A DNA stretch of 64,000 bases from Catalinimonas alkaloidigena (GTDB lineage: Bacteria; Bacteroidota; Bacteroidia; Cytophagales; Flexibacteraceae): the NCBI RefSeq assembly GCF_900100765.1, contig NZ_FNFO01000008.1, forward strand, positions 292,904 to 356,903, in the 5' to 3' direction. The notes under the pieces are model-generated. The model searched no databases. It was given only the letters and a program-made list of their open reading frames with translations, and was not told the origin of the DNA. A program made the translations under genes and the position numbers. This document shows, in pieces, positions 55,184 through 63,435 of the stretch (position 1 is the first letter of the stretch; each line of letters starts with the position of its first letter).

Positions 55184-58100
55184 TTAGAACGTGACAGATA
55201 AGTTGACACCGTAGCGGCGGGTGGTCGGCGTAGCGCCGTACTCAAACCCCTGGATGTTGGAATCCGGGAATTCGGCCAGCACTTCGGGGTCCATGTTCAG
55301 GCCTTCGAGCATGTTGGGTGCCACCCAAAACAAGTTCCGCCCCGAAATGGAGATGCGGGCCGAGCCCAGCGGCGTTTTGCTCAGGAGGGTCTGCGGAAAA
55401 CTGTAGCCCAGCGTTACTTCCCGCAGGCGGATCACCGTGGCGTCGTAGACGTTGGTTTCGTCCGCACCGTAGGCCCCGAACCCGTTCGAGAAATGGTAAT
55501 CGAACGAGGTAACGGCCGTCGTATTCCTGATTTCGTTCCCCTGATCGTCCAGAATGGGTTCGTAGGTCTGTGGATTGCCGTACACGCCCGGCACCACGCG
55601 CAGGCCTTCGCGGTCTTCCGACATCTTCAACTGTCCGCGCAACAGCAGCGAAGCCGCCGAACTGGAGAAGAGTTGCCCGCCCTGCTTCCAGTCGATCAGC
55701 GCCGTCAGGGTAAAGTTTTTGAACGAAAACGTGTTGTTGATGCCCAGCAGAAAATCGGGATTCGGATTGCCGATGATTTCGGACGACGGCAGCACGAACG
55801 GCAGGCCGCTGACTTCGTTGATCAGCAGATTGCCCTCTGCATCGCGCGTGTTTTTCGAACCGAAAATTTGCCCGTACTGCTCGCCACTGCGGTGCACCAC
55901 GCCCAGGGTCGAAAACGGCCCGCCAATGAAGAGCGTCCCCCCCTCGACCCCGGCGTCCACCACGATGGACCGGATGCGGGTGAACGAGAAGAACGTGTTC
56001 CAGACAAACCCGCTTTTGGTTTTGATAGGCGTCACGTCCAGCCCGACTTCAATGCCCTTGTTGAGCAGCTCGCCCGCGTTGATCACCTCGTAGTTGAACC
56101 CCGACGAGGCCGGGATGCGGCTCTGGTCGATGATCTGGTTTGTCGACGTGCGGTGGAAGTACGTGAAATCAAGGCCGATCCGACCGCCGAACACGCGGGC
56201 TTCAATCCCCGCTTCGTACTCGGTCGTGAACTCCGGTTTCAGGTTCGGGTTGCCGAGCGTATTGCCCAGCGTGGCACGGTTCACCCCTTCGAACGGCGTC
56301 TGGATGCTGTAGTACGTATTGGTCAGGTACGGCGTAGCGTCGTTCCCCACCTTCGTGGCCGAAGCGCGGATTTTCCCGTAGTCGATCCAGGTCGGCAGTC
56401 CCTGAAGGGCTTCCGTGAAGATGAACGACGAACTGATGCCCGGATAGAAGTAACTGTTGTCGCTAACGGGCAGCGTCGACGACCAGTCATTGCGCCCCGT
56501 CAGGTTCAGGAACAGGAGGTCGCGGTACGAAAACTGCAAGTCGCTGTAGATCGCGTAAAACCGGCGCAGGCGCGTGTAGTCGCGGTTTACGACCTGCGTC
56601 GTGGTGGCGTTCGTGATGTTCAGCCCCGTCTGGATGATGCCGGTGCCCGTCACTCGCCGCTGGCTAAACTGCCGTTGGTTCAGGTTGGTCCCGACGATGC
56701 CCCGGAAGGCAAACGTTTCGCTGAAATCTTTCGAGAGGGTCGCAATAAAGTTGTAGTCCTGCTCCGTGTTGGTCAGGTCGTCCGTCCAGACCTCACCCGA
56801 CGGGATGACCGTCCCCCCGGGCCGCACGATGTTCCGCCGGTTTTCCGTATAAGTGTTGATCCCGCCTTTTGCCATCAGGTTCAGCCAGGGCGCCACGTCG
56901 TAGCTCAGGTTGATCGTTCCAAATACCCGGTTCACCACGCTGTTGTACAGGTTGTATTCAGCGATCCAGCGCGGGTTGTCGAGCGAGCGGTAGAAGACGT
57001 TGTCGCCCGTCACGGGGTTTTCGAACGGATAGCCCATCAGGTTGTAGTTCCGCGGCAGGTAGAAAATCCGCGAGTAGATGGACGACGTGCCGCTGCCCGT
57101 ATAGTCGAAGAAGAAACTGGAACCGCTCTGTGGCGTCTGCTGCTGCGTGTTCACGTAGTTGACGTTGCCCGACAGAAACAGGCCGTTGGCCAGCACGCCA
57201 TTGCCCCCGAACGAGAGGTTGGTGCGCGATGTCTTCGAATTGGGAACAATGCCGTCGTTGTCCATGCGCGAAACCGTACCGATCAGCGTTGTTTTGTCGG
57301 TCGATGAACTGATGTTCAGACTGTTTTCGAACAGGTTGCCGGCCTCGAAAAAGCCACCGATGATGTCGTACGACTTCAACTCTACCGGCACGGGCCGCAA
57401 CGAACCCGGGTTGTTCGGGTCTTCTTCCATCAATTCCGGAAACACGTTACGATACCCCTGCCCGATCCCGAACGAGTTGGCCACCAGCGGATGCGGCACC
57501 GTCCCTTCCGGGTAGCCGGGCGCGTACGTTTTCGAGTAGTTGGTACCGTATTGCGCATTCAACTGGTCGACATACTCCGGAAAGGGCGCCCCCCAGTTCC
57601 CGATGAAACCGCCGTTGTAGTTCTGATTCGACCCCTGCGTGTAAATGTTCTGGTAGTCGGGAATGCCCGAGATTTCTTCCCGCGAATACGACGAGGAATA
57701 GGTCACCTCCATCCCCTTTTTCACACCCTTCTTGGCGGCTTTGGTCGTGATGATGATAGCGCCGTTGGTGGCGCGTGAGCCGTACAGGGCCGCCGCCGCT
57801 GCGCCCTTCAGGACCGTCAGCGACTCGATGTTGTTGGGGTCCAGGTCGAACAGCCGGTTCGAATACTGCGTGCCGCCCGAAGCGCCGGTAGAGGCGTTCA
57901 CCGAGTTGTCGAACGGCACGCCGTCTACCACAAAGAGCGGCTGCGTGTTGCCCGTCAGCGACGAAACGCCCCGGATGTTGATCTTGGTCGCCTGGCCGGG
58001 TGCACCGCCCCCACCCTGGATGTTTACCCCGGGGATTTTGCCCTGGAGCGTCCGCACGGGGTCGGGCTCGGAGCGTTGCGTAATCAGCGTGTTGTCCAGG

Positions 58101-58480
58101 TTGGTCACTGCGTAGCCCAGCGCTTTTTTCTCGCGCTCAATCCCGATGGCCGTGACGACGACCTCGGCCAACTCGGTGGCGTCCGACTGCATCACCACAT
58201 CGACCACAGACCGCGACCCGACTTCTACTTCCTGCGACGTGAGGCCCACAAAACTGAACACGAGCGTAGCACCCGAAGGCACAGCAATCGAGTACTTGCC
58301 GTTGATGTCGGTTGTGGTGCCTGAAGTGGTACCCTTAATGAAAACCGCCGCACCGGGAAGCGGCGAATTATCGATGACGTCGGTTACCGTTCCGGTCACC
58401 GTTCGTTCTTGTGCCCTTCCGGCATACGTAATGCTGAGCAACGCCAGCACTACCCCCAAAAATTGTAGTTTTCTCTTCAT
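55184..58480 (-). CDS. SusC-like TonB-dependent outer-membrane transporter
   Basis: A 1,098-residue TonB-dependent transporter with leader MKRKLQFLGVVLALLSITYAGRAQ. The carboxypeptidase-like domain is GTVTDVIDNSPLPGAAVFIKGTTSG, the plug has LKGAAAAALYGSRATNGAIIITTKA, and the barrel ends in RRYGVNLSVTF. There is no STN domain and no FecR/sigma pair next to it. First gene of a three-gene minus-strand operon with susD and a lipoprotein. A TAGGTTTG box lies 69 bases upstream of the ATG. Confidence 0.95.
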   Translation of the reverse strand: MKRKLQFLGVVLALLSITYAGRAQERTVTGTVTDVIDNSPLPGAAVFIKGTTSGTTTDINGKYSIAVPSGATLVFSFVGLTSQEVEVGSRSVVDVVMQSDATELAEVVVTAIGIEREKKALGYAVTNLDNTLITQRSEPDPVRTLQGKIPGVNIQGGGGAPGQATKINIRGVSSLTGNTQPLFVVDGVPFDNSVNASTGASGGTQYSNRLFDLDPNNIESLTVLKGAAAAALYGSRATNGAIIITTKAAKKGVKKGMEVTYSSSYSREEISGIPDYQNIYTQGSNQNYNGGFIGNWGAPFPEYVDQLNAQYGTNYSKTYAPGYPEGTVPHPLVANSFGIGQGYRNVFPELMEEDPNNPGSLRPVPVELKSYDIIGGFFEAGNLFENSLNISSSTDKTTLIGTVSRMDNDGIVPNSKTSRTNLSFGGNGVLANGLFLSGNVNYVNTQQQTPQSGSSFFFDYTGSGTSSIYSRIFYLPRNYNLMGYPFENPVTGDNVFYRSLDNPRWIAEYNLYNSVVNRVFGTINLSYDVAPWLNLMAKGGINTYTENRRNIVRPGGTVIPSGEVWTDDLTNTEQDYNFIATLSKDFSETFAFRGIVGTNLNQRQFSQRRVTGTGIIQTGLNITNATTTQVVNRDYTRLRRFYAIYSDLQFSYRDLLFLNLTGRNDWSSTLPVSDNSYFYPGISSSFIFTEALQGLPTWIDYGKIRASATKVGNDATPYLTNTYYSIQTPFEGVNRATLGNTLGNPNLKPEFTTEYEAGIEARVFGGRIGLDFTYFHRTSTNQIIDQSRIPASSGFNYEVINAGELLNKGIEVGLDVTPIKTKSGFVWNTFFSFTRIRSIVVDAGVEGGTLFIGGPFSTLGVVHRSGEQYGQIFGSKNTRDAEGNLLINEVSGLPFVLPSSEIIGNPNPDFLLGINNTFSFKNFTLTALIDWKQGGQLFSSSAASLLLRGQLKMSEDREGLRVVPGVYGNPQTYEPILDDQGNEIRNTTAVTSFDYHFSNGFGAYGADETNVYDATVIRLREVTLGYSFPQTLLSKTPLGSARISISGRNLFWVAPNMLEGLNMDPEVLAEFPDSNIQGFEYGATPTTRRYGVNLSVTF

Positions 58481-58548
58481 AGACAGTGAATAAATTAAGG
58501 AGTAAAGCGCTCAATCGGGGGAAATGTAGTTATACCGAAATTAAGATT

Positions 58549-58556
58549 CAAACCTA
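58549..58556 (-). promoter_or_regulatory. Probable promoter -7 box of the third susC operon
   Basis: TAGGTTTG on the minus strand fits TAnnTTTG, 68 bases from the susC start. The -33 box is not clear. Confidence 0.45.
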
Positions 58557-58809
58557 TTTATAATTTTGATATTTATTTTTTATCAGAATATAATTCCGAA
58601 CTAAACCAAAAAATCAGTATACATTTTATTATTGATTAATAACAAACAAACCATTTATCATTCGGAATAACCGTTCATCCAACTGTACAAAATCATCCTC
58701 CGGCCATCCTTATTGAACTTTTCTAATATCACGCGGTCGTATATCGTTGCGCAGCCACCTTCCGGCTAGGTTTTATAGTTCGGATGGCAGCACTTTTCTG
58801 AAAAAGAAT
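58557..58809. other. AT-rich intergenic region upstream of tRNA-Thr
   Basis: Together with 58,481-58,556 this makes a 350-base gap without a gene. It is strongly A/T-rich between 58,540 and 58,680. Apart from the two -7 boxes listed, no hairpin, repeat or open frame of note was seen. Confidence 0.5.
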
Positions 58810-58817
58810 TACCTTTG
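58810..58817 (+). promoter_or_regulatory. Probable tRNA-Thr promoter -7 box
   Basis: TACCTTTG fits TAnnTTTG and ends 13 bases before the tRNA. Confidence 0.5.
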
Positions 58818-58830
58818 TTTGCCTGTAAAA

Positions 58831-58903
58831 GCCCTTTTAGCTCAGTTGGTAGAGCGGTTCACTCGTAATGAACAGGTCGCCGGTTCGAGTCCGGTGAAGG
58901 GCT
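58831..58903 (+). tRNA. tRNA-Thr (anticodon CGT)
   Basis: A 73-base cloverleaf. The acceptor arm GCCCTTT pairs with GAAGGGC, the D arm is AGCTCAGTTGGTAGAGC, the anticodon arm is GTTCA-CTCGTAA-TGAAC with CGT at positions 34-36, and the T arm is GCCGG-TTCGAGT-CCGGT. The CCA end is not encoded. A terminator follows directly. tRNA genes are common integration points, and a recombinase remnant lies about 500 bases downstream. Confidence 0.96.
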
Positions 58904-58908
58904 CGCAA

Positions 58909-58942
58909 AAAAGGCCTCAGAAACGTATTCTGAGGCCTTTTT
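58909..58942 (+). terminator. Terminator of tRNA-Thr
   Basis: AAAAGGCCTCAGAA pairs with TTCTGAGGCCTTTTT around a five-base loop, followed by CTGTTTTT. Confidence 0.92.
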
Positions 58943-59422
58943 CTGTTTTTACGGTGCCGCCGGGCGCGCTTTGACCGCGGCCACACTACTGAGTCAGCTT
59001 CCTTTCCAGCCCGCTGCGGTAATGACTAAGCCTTACCGCCTGAACCAGCGTCCCCGCGGACAGCCTCGCACAGCCTCGCGTTGCCTGATTTTCGTAAGAG
59101 GAGGTGGGCACGCGTATCGGCCCGATTTGCCGAGGCTACCCCAGCTGACGCCGACCATGCGCAGAAGTGCCGTGGGCGCGTCGCGTCAGACATCGGACTG
59201 GAGTTCGATGAGCTCCGCGCTAGAGGAATCTTACCAAAATGTTTGTGGCGTACAGGTGCCCCTCACTCCCAGCATTGCCTGTGACCTCGGGTCTCTCTCG
59301 TTCTGTCAGCGAAGCCGCCCTAGGGTGACTCACTAAGAAAAATGCGTTTGCCCCGTTCTCACCGGAAGCGGCAGAGACCTACAACGAACCTAAGGCGTTG
59401 CCGTCCCGGAGCATTTTACTGA
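58943..59422. other. GC-rich gap without an intact gene
   Basis: No frame here has a convincing start or family match. A 67-codon frame at 59,081-59,284 (reading ...SDIGLEFDELRARGILPK...) is unrecognised. The stretch lies between the tRNA terminator and the recombinase remnant and is probably degraded mobile-element DNA. A short direct repeat, CAGCCTCGCacAGCCTCGCG, occurs at about 59,061-59,080. Confidence 0.4.
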
Positions 59423-59610
59423 AACAAGGGGATCGGTTTAGGTGTCGCACCCAAGCTAGAGGCACGGGGCTTCCCCAAAACAAAAGAACGGCTCTTGAAA
59501 GCATATCCGGGAGTGGTGCGGGATCTGCGGGAGGAACTTAGTCTGCGGAAGATTGCCAAGATCCGCGAAGTATCGGTCGAGACAGTACAGAAGGTGAAGA
59601 AGCTTTTTGC
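59423..59610 (+). pseudogene. 3' remnant of a serine recombinase/resolvase
   Basis: The frame opened by the stop at 59,420 reads KGIGLGVAPKLEARGFPKTKERLLKAYPG and then VVRDLREELSLRKIAKI with EVSVETVQKVKKL. This is the C-terminal helix-turn-helix (Hin-like) DNA-binding end of small serine recombinases. The catalytic domain is missing. After KKLF the frame runs on for about 22 codons, but these lie inside the attC-like site starting at 59,611, so the coding match ends there. It looks like a broken integration gene whose tail was cut by cassette insertion. Confidence 0.6.
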
Positions 59611-59679
59611 TTACAACGATACGTGTAATTGCCGTGACGAAGCAATCGCAAGTTCATGGACAATTACACCTCGTTAGCT
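59611..59679 (-). repeat. attC-like site F (best formed)
   Basis: Read on the minus strand: GCTAACGA, then GTGTAATTG-T-CC, a loop, GG-CAATTACAC, and TCGTTGTAA. R box AACGA/TCGTT, L box GTGTAATTG plus CC pairing with GG plus CAATTACAC, and one extrahelical T: the textbook attC hairpin in 69 bases. It marks the junction of the array with chromosomal DNA. Confidence 0.78.
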
Positions 59680-59689
59680 GGCATTTTTC

Positions 59690-60289
59690 TTATTTATGTT
59701 CCTCTAAATGCAAATATTTCCAGTCAAAGTAGTCAATGTCAGAGTTTCTCTGCCAGCCTTCTGATTTGAAATACTCATCAATAAAGTCGTGGTCGATTAA
59801 ATTCGAATCAGCACCAAATCTTGACGCCCTAAGCATTTCTATTTTTGCCGAATTTACTCCGAAATTATCAGCTACATATATCCTGTCGATTGGTGGCGAA
59901 TCATCTCCATGAAATTTAAAATAGACATACTTCTTATAGAAAGACATTTCTAATCGACCTTCATCAAATTTTGCCAGTCGACCTTCTCCAGTTGTGGATT
60001 GATAGTATCCTATAAGTATTTGAGTTCCTAATGCACTTGAGATACGCCTTAGGTATTCATCGTAAATATAAATATTACCATCAAAGTTCAGTTCAAGCTC
60101 TACCCAGTCTAAGCTTTGATTTTTAGAAATTACAATTGTATTTCTATCCTTGATTTGACTTGAAGAAAGCCATTCTTTCTTCTCTTCTAACCATTTCTCT
60201 TCCCCTATTGGCATGAGCTTTTTGATTTCAGACAGAACTAATTCTAAACCACCACCACATTTGATATTTGTCTGGGAAAAACTACTCAC
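59690..60289 (-). CDS. Cassette gene 1: unknown soluble protein (199 aa)
   Basis: A 199-residue acidic protein with no signal peptide or membrane segment. GTG at 60289 is the only reasonable start, since the frame closes 15 bases upstream. An N-terminal helix (LVLSEIKKLMPIGEEKWLEEKKEWL) is followed by strand-rich sequence with DWVELELNFDGNIYIYDEYL and YVYFKFHGDDSPPIDRIYV. The style recalls immunity or toxin-neighbour proteins, but no family can be named. It is the last cassette of the array, next to the recombinase remnant. Confidence 0.72.
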   Translation of the reverse strand: MSSFSQTNIKCGGGLELVLSEIKKLMPIGEEKWLEEKKEWLSSSQIKDRNTIVISKNQSLDWVELELNFDGNIYIYDEYLRRISSALGTQILIGYYQSTTGEGRLAKFDEGRLEMSFYKKYVYFKFHGDDSPPIDRIYVADNFGVNSAKIEMLRASRFGADSNLIDHDFIDEYFKSEGWQRNSDIDYFDWKYLHLEEHK

Positions 60290-60304
60290 TAGGTTATGTT
60301 TTAT

Positions 60305-60435
60305 TCAATACCAGCGGCCCCCGCAGCCGCTGGCTGGGCATATTTGCATTTATTTTGCAAATATCAATTTTCGAGCTTGGCGCTACTAACATTCAAGCTC
60401 AATTTTGTTAGGCTAGTGGCTGCGTCTTGTTGGGC
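60305..60435 (-). repeat. attC-like site A with three stacked hairpins
   Basis: Three stems lie in a row: 60311-60333 (CCAGCGGC/GCCGCTGG), 60340-60364 (ATATTTGCA/TGCAAATAT) and 60373-60400 (GAGCTTG/CAAGCTC). The left core, on the minus strand, is GCCCAACAAG just after the gene stop, with a second GCCTAACA 22 bases on. CGCAGCC near the core can pair with GGCTGCG in the far hairpin. The far core is degenerate (GGTATTG). Confidence 0.55.
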
Positions 60436-60444
60436 ACAGTCTTT

Positions 60445-60852
60445 TCAATGAATTACCATCATCCATTGCTGGTGGCAATCAATTAATCTACCCTCTAAAT
60501 CATAATAAAATGAAAACAATCTATAACTATTTTCCTCATTAGTTTTGTATTGAAATGCATAGATACCTGAGCATGAGTTTGAATTAAGAAAGGGTTCCAC
60601 TGAGGCAAACAGATCACCCCCCTTAAGGAAATCATAAATCTCTTGGCAAGCTGTCAATTCAAATCTCCTAATTCTCATTTCCTTTTTAGACAATCTTAAA
60701 CTATCACTCAGGCTTACCAACAGATTTTTAGTATTAAGTTTAGCTTGTTTTTCAATTCTATTGTCAGGAGTCAGTATTTCGGCATAGGATTGACTGTGAA
60801 CAATCTCGTTTATTGAAAGAATTAAAATTAGGCTACTCAGAAGTATTATCAC
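60445..60852 (-). CDS. Cassette gene 2: small exported protein of unknown function (135 aa)
   Basis: A 135-residue protein with a hydrophobic leader (MIILLSSLILILSINEIVHSQS) and no recognised domain. The centre has RRFELTACQEIYDFLKGGDLF, and three cysteines are spread through the mature part. AT-rich codon use differs from the chromosome to the left. Its stop lies 10 bases before the GCCCAAC core of site A. Confidence 0.7.
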   Translation of the reverse strand: MIILLSSLILILSINEIVHSQSYAEILTPDNRIEKQAKLNTKNLLVSLSDSLRLSKKEMRIRRFELTACQEIYDFLKGGDLFASVEPFLNSNSCSGIYAFQYKTNEENSYRLFSFYYDLEGRLIDCHQQWMMVIH

Positions 60853-60874
60853 ACTAAATAATCCTAGATTACAC

Positions 60875-61003
60875 CCAAGGATCTGGGCTATGAGTAGTAG
60901 TTTTTTTACTCACAAACCTTTCAGTTTAGCACTGACCTTTGTTTTGTGCAAATGCTTTTGTTTTATCATTCAAACCGCTTTTACTTATACACCTTGTTGG
61001 CAG
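60875..61003 (-). repeat. attC-like site B
   Basis: On the minus strand the near core is TGCCAACAAGG, directly after the stop of gene 3. The far arm ends CCTTGGGTG, one base off GTTGGGT. TATAAGTA near the left pairs with TACTCATA on the right with one mismatch. About 129 bases, within attC size range, with a long loop. Confidence 0.55.
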
Positions 61004-61009
61004 CATTTT

Positions 61010-61663
61010 TTATTCTGTCAATATTTTTGAAGTATATTCAGTTACGTAGCTTCTTAAAAATGAGTCAATAAATTCGTCTGAACTACCGTCTTTCTGTAAA
61101 TCGGCTTTAATCTTTTTGTATTCGTCAGTCTGTTTAAAAACTTGAAATTGTCTTTCTTTGAATTTTTCATACTCTTCGTATTTAAAACGTTTTTCCTTTT
61201 TCAAGTCGCCGTTGTCAATTTCCAACAAGATGTAGTTTTTGTAAGTAGAACCATATCCCATATGAACATAATTGACAAGTTTCCCGTGTGGTATTACAAG
61301 CAGTCCTGTCAACCAATCAATTTTAATGTCTTTTTGGTCTGGAAATACTTCTTTAATCACACTGCACCACTTATAGGGATAAGATTCTTTTGATGTGGTG
61401 TCGTGATATTGAATTTCAATATCCTTTAAAAATAGTTGGCTGTCTTTAACTTCAAAAGTCGCTACATATCCACGCCATAGAGCTGTTGACATTGCTCCAT
61501 CTTTGGGTCTTTTGTCAGGGTACTTTTCAAAATACATTTCTAGCGGATTGCTATGCAAACTGTATTCTTTTCCATTGTAAATTATTTTGTCAGGGTACTG
61601 TGCTGTCGCAAAAACATTTACTACTAAAAATAAAGTCAATATTAGTGTCAAAAATGTTTTCAT
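61010..61663 (-). CDS. Cassette gene 3: exported protein of unknown function (217 aa)
   Basis: A 217-residue protein with a signal peptide (MKTFLTLILTLFLVVNVFA). The mature region starts TAQYPDKIIYNGKEYSLHSNPLEMYF, and a motif LPLKDIEIQ-like strand (LFLKDIEIQY) and WLTGLLVIPHGKLVNYVHMGYG follow. The C-terminal third is a charged coiled-coil (EEYEKFKERQFQVFKQTDEYKKIKADLQK). Similar proteins occur, as I recall, scattered in Bacteroidota accessory DNA. Function unknown. Confidence 0.75.
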   Translation of the reverse strand: MKTFLTLILTLFLVVNVFATAQYPDKIIYNGKEYSLHSNPLEMYFEKYPDKRPKDGAMSTALWRGYVATFEVKDSQLFLKDIEIQYHDTTSKESYPYKWCSVIKEVFPDQKDIKIDWLTGLLVIPHGKLVNYVHMGYGSTYKNYILLEIDNGDLKKEKRFKYEEYEKFKERQFQVFKQTDEYKKIKADLQKDGSSDEFIDSFLRSYVTEYTSKILTE

Positions 61664-61695
61664 ATGCTTGCCTCTGTTCGGTCTATTAAAATTAC

Positions 61696-61764
61696 TACCA
61701 ACGTCCTGGCGACATGCGGCGGCTGTGGCAATAGCCCAGCTGACGTCATCGTCGTTTGTTAGTC
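61696..61764 (-). repeat. attC-like site C
   Basis: A 69-base site, the same length as site F. On the minus strand it runs from GACTAACAAACG (overlapping the stop of gene 4) to GGACGTTGGTAG. Inside, ACGTC...CTGG pairs with CCAG...GACGT. The GTTGG core lies 39 bases before the ATG of gene 3. Confidence 0.65.
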
Positions 61765-62586
61765 ATCGTCACTTATTTTTATAACTTCAAATGGTTTGTT
61801 TTCTAATGATTCAATTTGAGAAACTGTTTCAAGTACATCATTGCCCATTTCATTTATTATTCTATTATACTCACCTTTAGTGTCTTTGTAATTATCGAAA
61901 TCGTAGCTATTTAATCCTTGATGTGACTTAATATTCTTTTTGATTTCCTGTTCATAGTAATAAAGGCTATCTGGAGGTCTTTCAGTACAAAGTCTATTCA
62001 TGATAATCACACCATAAGTCATTGCTTTTTGATAAGTGTCATGAATAAGTTCAAAGTCCTGAATTTTCCTTTCATAAGTATTTATAATATTCACAAGGAC
62101 TATACTGTTGTGAGTTTTAATGTTCCAAAATTTCTCATTTATTTTAATGACATACTTTCCTTTGAGTTCTTCTGTAATTGGTCTGAATTGAACAAATTTC
62201 AACTTTAGCTGACTAAGTAGTTCTTGATATGTTTGCTCATTAATTGATTGTGGCCAGTGAGCATATAGTTCTCTGTATTTTTCTTTTGGAACATTTATAA
62301 TACTTGAAATCGATTCTAATTGTTTTTCATTAAGTGAATAGTGTTGGGTTATTTGATTGTAGTAAATCTTATTCCAGTAGTTTAATCTATTTTCTATATC
62401 TGATTTAGATTCAACGAGATCCAAAATTAATGCAGTTTCATTTGGTATCAGTTCGCTGGGGTCGTTCCATCCATGTGAAAAAACTGCGGTTCCATAAATA
62501 AATCCAACTGCATTAACTTCTGCACCACTATTGTATTTTGTAGATTGAATTTGATTTGATCCAAACAACTTCTTTATGAAATTCAT
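61759..62586 (-). CDS. Cassette gene 4: unknown soluble protein (275 aa)
   Basis: A 275-residue helical, Asn/Ile/Lys/Glu-rich protein without signal peptide or membrane segment. Landmarks are MNFIKKLFGSNQIQ at the start, YNSGAEVNAVGFIYGTAVFSHGWND and TEELKGKYVIKINEKFWNIK. There are no obvious catalytic motifs. Its TAA stop sits within the core of site C, the usual cassette arrangement. Unknown function. Confidence 0.72.
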   Translation of the reverse strand: MNFIKKLFGSNQIQSTKYNSGAEVNAVGFIYGTAVFSHGWNDPSELIPNETALILDLVESKSDIENRLNYWNKIYYNQITQHYSLNEKQLESISSIINVPKEKYRELYAHWPQSINEQTYQELLSQLKLKFVQFRPITEELKGKYVIKINEKFWNIKTHNSIVLVNIINTYERKIQDFELIHDTYQKAMTYGVIIMNRLCTERPPDSLYYYEQEIKKNIKSHQGLNSYDFDNYKDTKGEYNRIINEMGNDVLETVSQIESLENKPFEVIKISDDD

Positions 62587-62609
62587 CTTTTCATTTTATC
62601 CTGATGATG

Positions 62610-62739
62610 ACTAACGATTTGGCTATGAGCAGGCGGGCTTTAGATACACTTTTCTGTCAGCCGAGCCCAAAGTTAGTTAGTAGTTCTATCCTTTCGTTTA
62701 ATCACAGTCCGCCCGCTTGCATATAGGTTTTGTTGGGTG
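62610..62739 (-). repeat. attC-like site D
   Basis: On the minus strand the left arm is ACCCAACAAAACCTAT, then ATGCAAGCGGGC. The right arm is GCCCGCCTGC, then TCATAGCC and AAATCGTTAGTC. The arms pair over about 18 bases with small bulges (GCGGGC/GCCCGC, CTAT/ATAG, AAC/GTT). The site is 130 bases and overlaps the last 14 codons of gene 5. Confidence 0.7.
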
Positions 62740-63423
62740 CTGTTTTTTTTTCTTTTTCAAGCGTTCCTTTCGTTTTTCAATTGTCCAATCTTTGCTCTCT
62801 TCTAAATACTGCTCTAAATCCACCAAATTAACCCAATAGTTGTTGTGGTGTCCAATCTGAGGTGATTGTACTAAATCGCGAATTATCAACGCTAAATATT
62901 GGTGAACTTCTGACCAAATGGTTAAATCTATAACATTTAAGTTGCTTATTTTTTGTGTGATTTCTTCATTTTCTTTGGTGTTATTACTATTTAATGCATG
63001 AATCCATTGTCCGTGAGCAATCTTATTTCTTATCCCATGAGGCTCTTCAATATAGGTTTTGATTATTTCATGTAGCTTATTTCTTCTACTACTCAAGTCG
63101 TCATTGTCTTGCCAATTACCAACTTTTCCCATTGCTAAATCAATCATAAGCTTCCAACTTTCAGTAATTGACCGTTGATTTTTTATTTGAGTAATTTCAG
63201 TATAAGAAAATCCACTTGGAGTATGAAGAATTTGAATGAATTGAGCTTCTGAAATTGTGCAATAAAGCAAAGCCAGTAGTTTCGTTTTAATTTCTACCTG
63301 AAAGGAATCGTTCTTCTGCATGTAAAAATTAATGTCTTTAATAAGGCTCTTTTGAACCTGTTTCAATCTTCTGACATTTTTGCTTTGAAGCACATACAAA
63401 TCATATATTTCTTGGTTATCCAT
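62698..63423 (-). CDS. Cassette gene 5: unknown soluble protein (241 aa)
   Basis: A 241-residue helical protein starting MDNQEIYDLYVLQSKNVRRLK at 63423. A longer frame upstream is rejected because its residues (MTGSSPVSPS) are the translation of a tRNA T arm. Landmarks are QIKNQRSITESWKLMIDLAMGKVGNW and EPHGIRNKIAHGQWIHAL; the last recalls HEPN/MAE_28990-type or RiboL-PSP helical proteins with an RNxxxH-like motif (here RNKIAH). The C-terminal tail after KKKKKQ is coded by attC site D. Confidence 0.72.
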   Translation of the reverse strand: MDNQEIYDLYVLQSKNVRRLKQVQKSLIKDINFYMQKNDSFQVEIKTKLLALLYCTISEAQFIQILHTPSGFSYTEITQIKNQRSITESWKLMIDLAMGKVGNWQDNDDLSSRRNKLHEIIKTYIEEPHGIRNKIAHGQWIHALNSNNTKENEEITQKISNLNVIDLTIWSEVHQYLALIIRDLVQSPQIGHHNNYWVNLVDLEQYLEESKDWTIEKRKERLKKKKKQHPTKPICKRADCD

Positions 63424-63435
63424 GATGATTTTTGA

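Noticed and set aside
55493..57307. 604-codon plus-strand open frame
   Set aside because: Shadow of the SusC barrel on the other strand, with no family signature.
59690..63423. CRISPR array or phage island as explanation for the AT-rich region
   Set aside because: There are no regularly spaced direct repeats and no phage structural or replication genes; spacing and palindromes fit cassette sites better.
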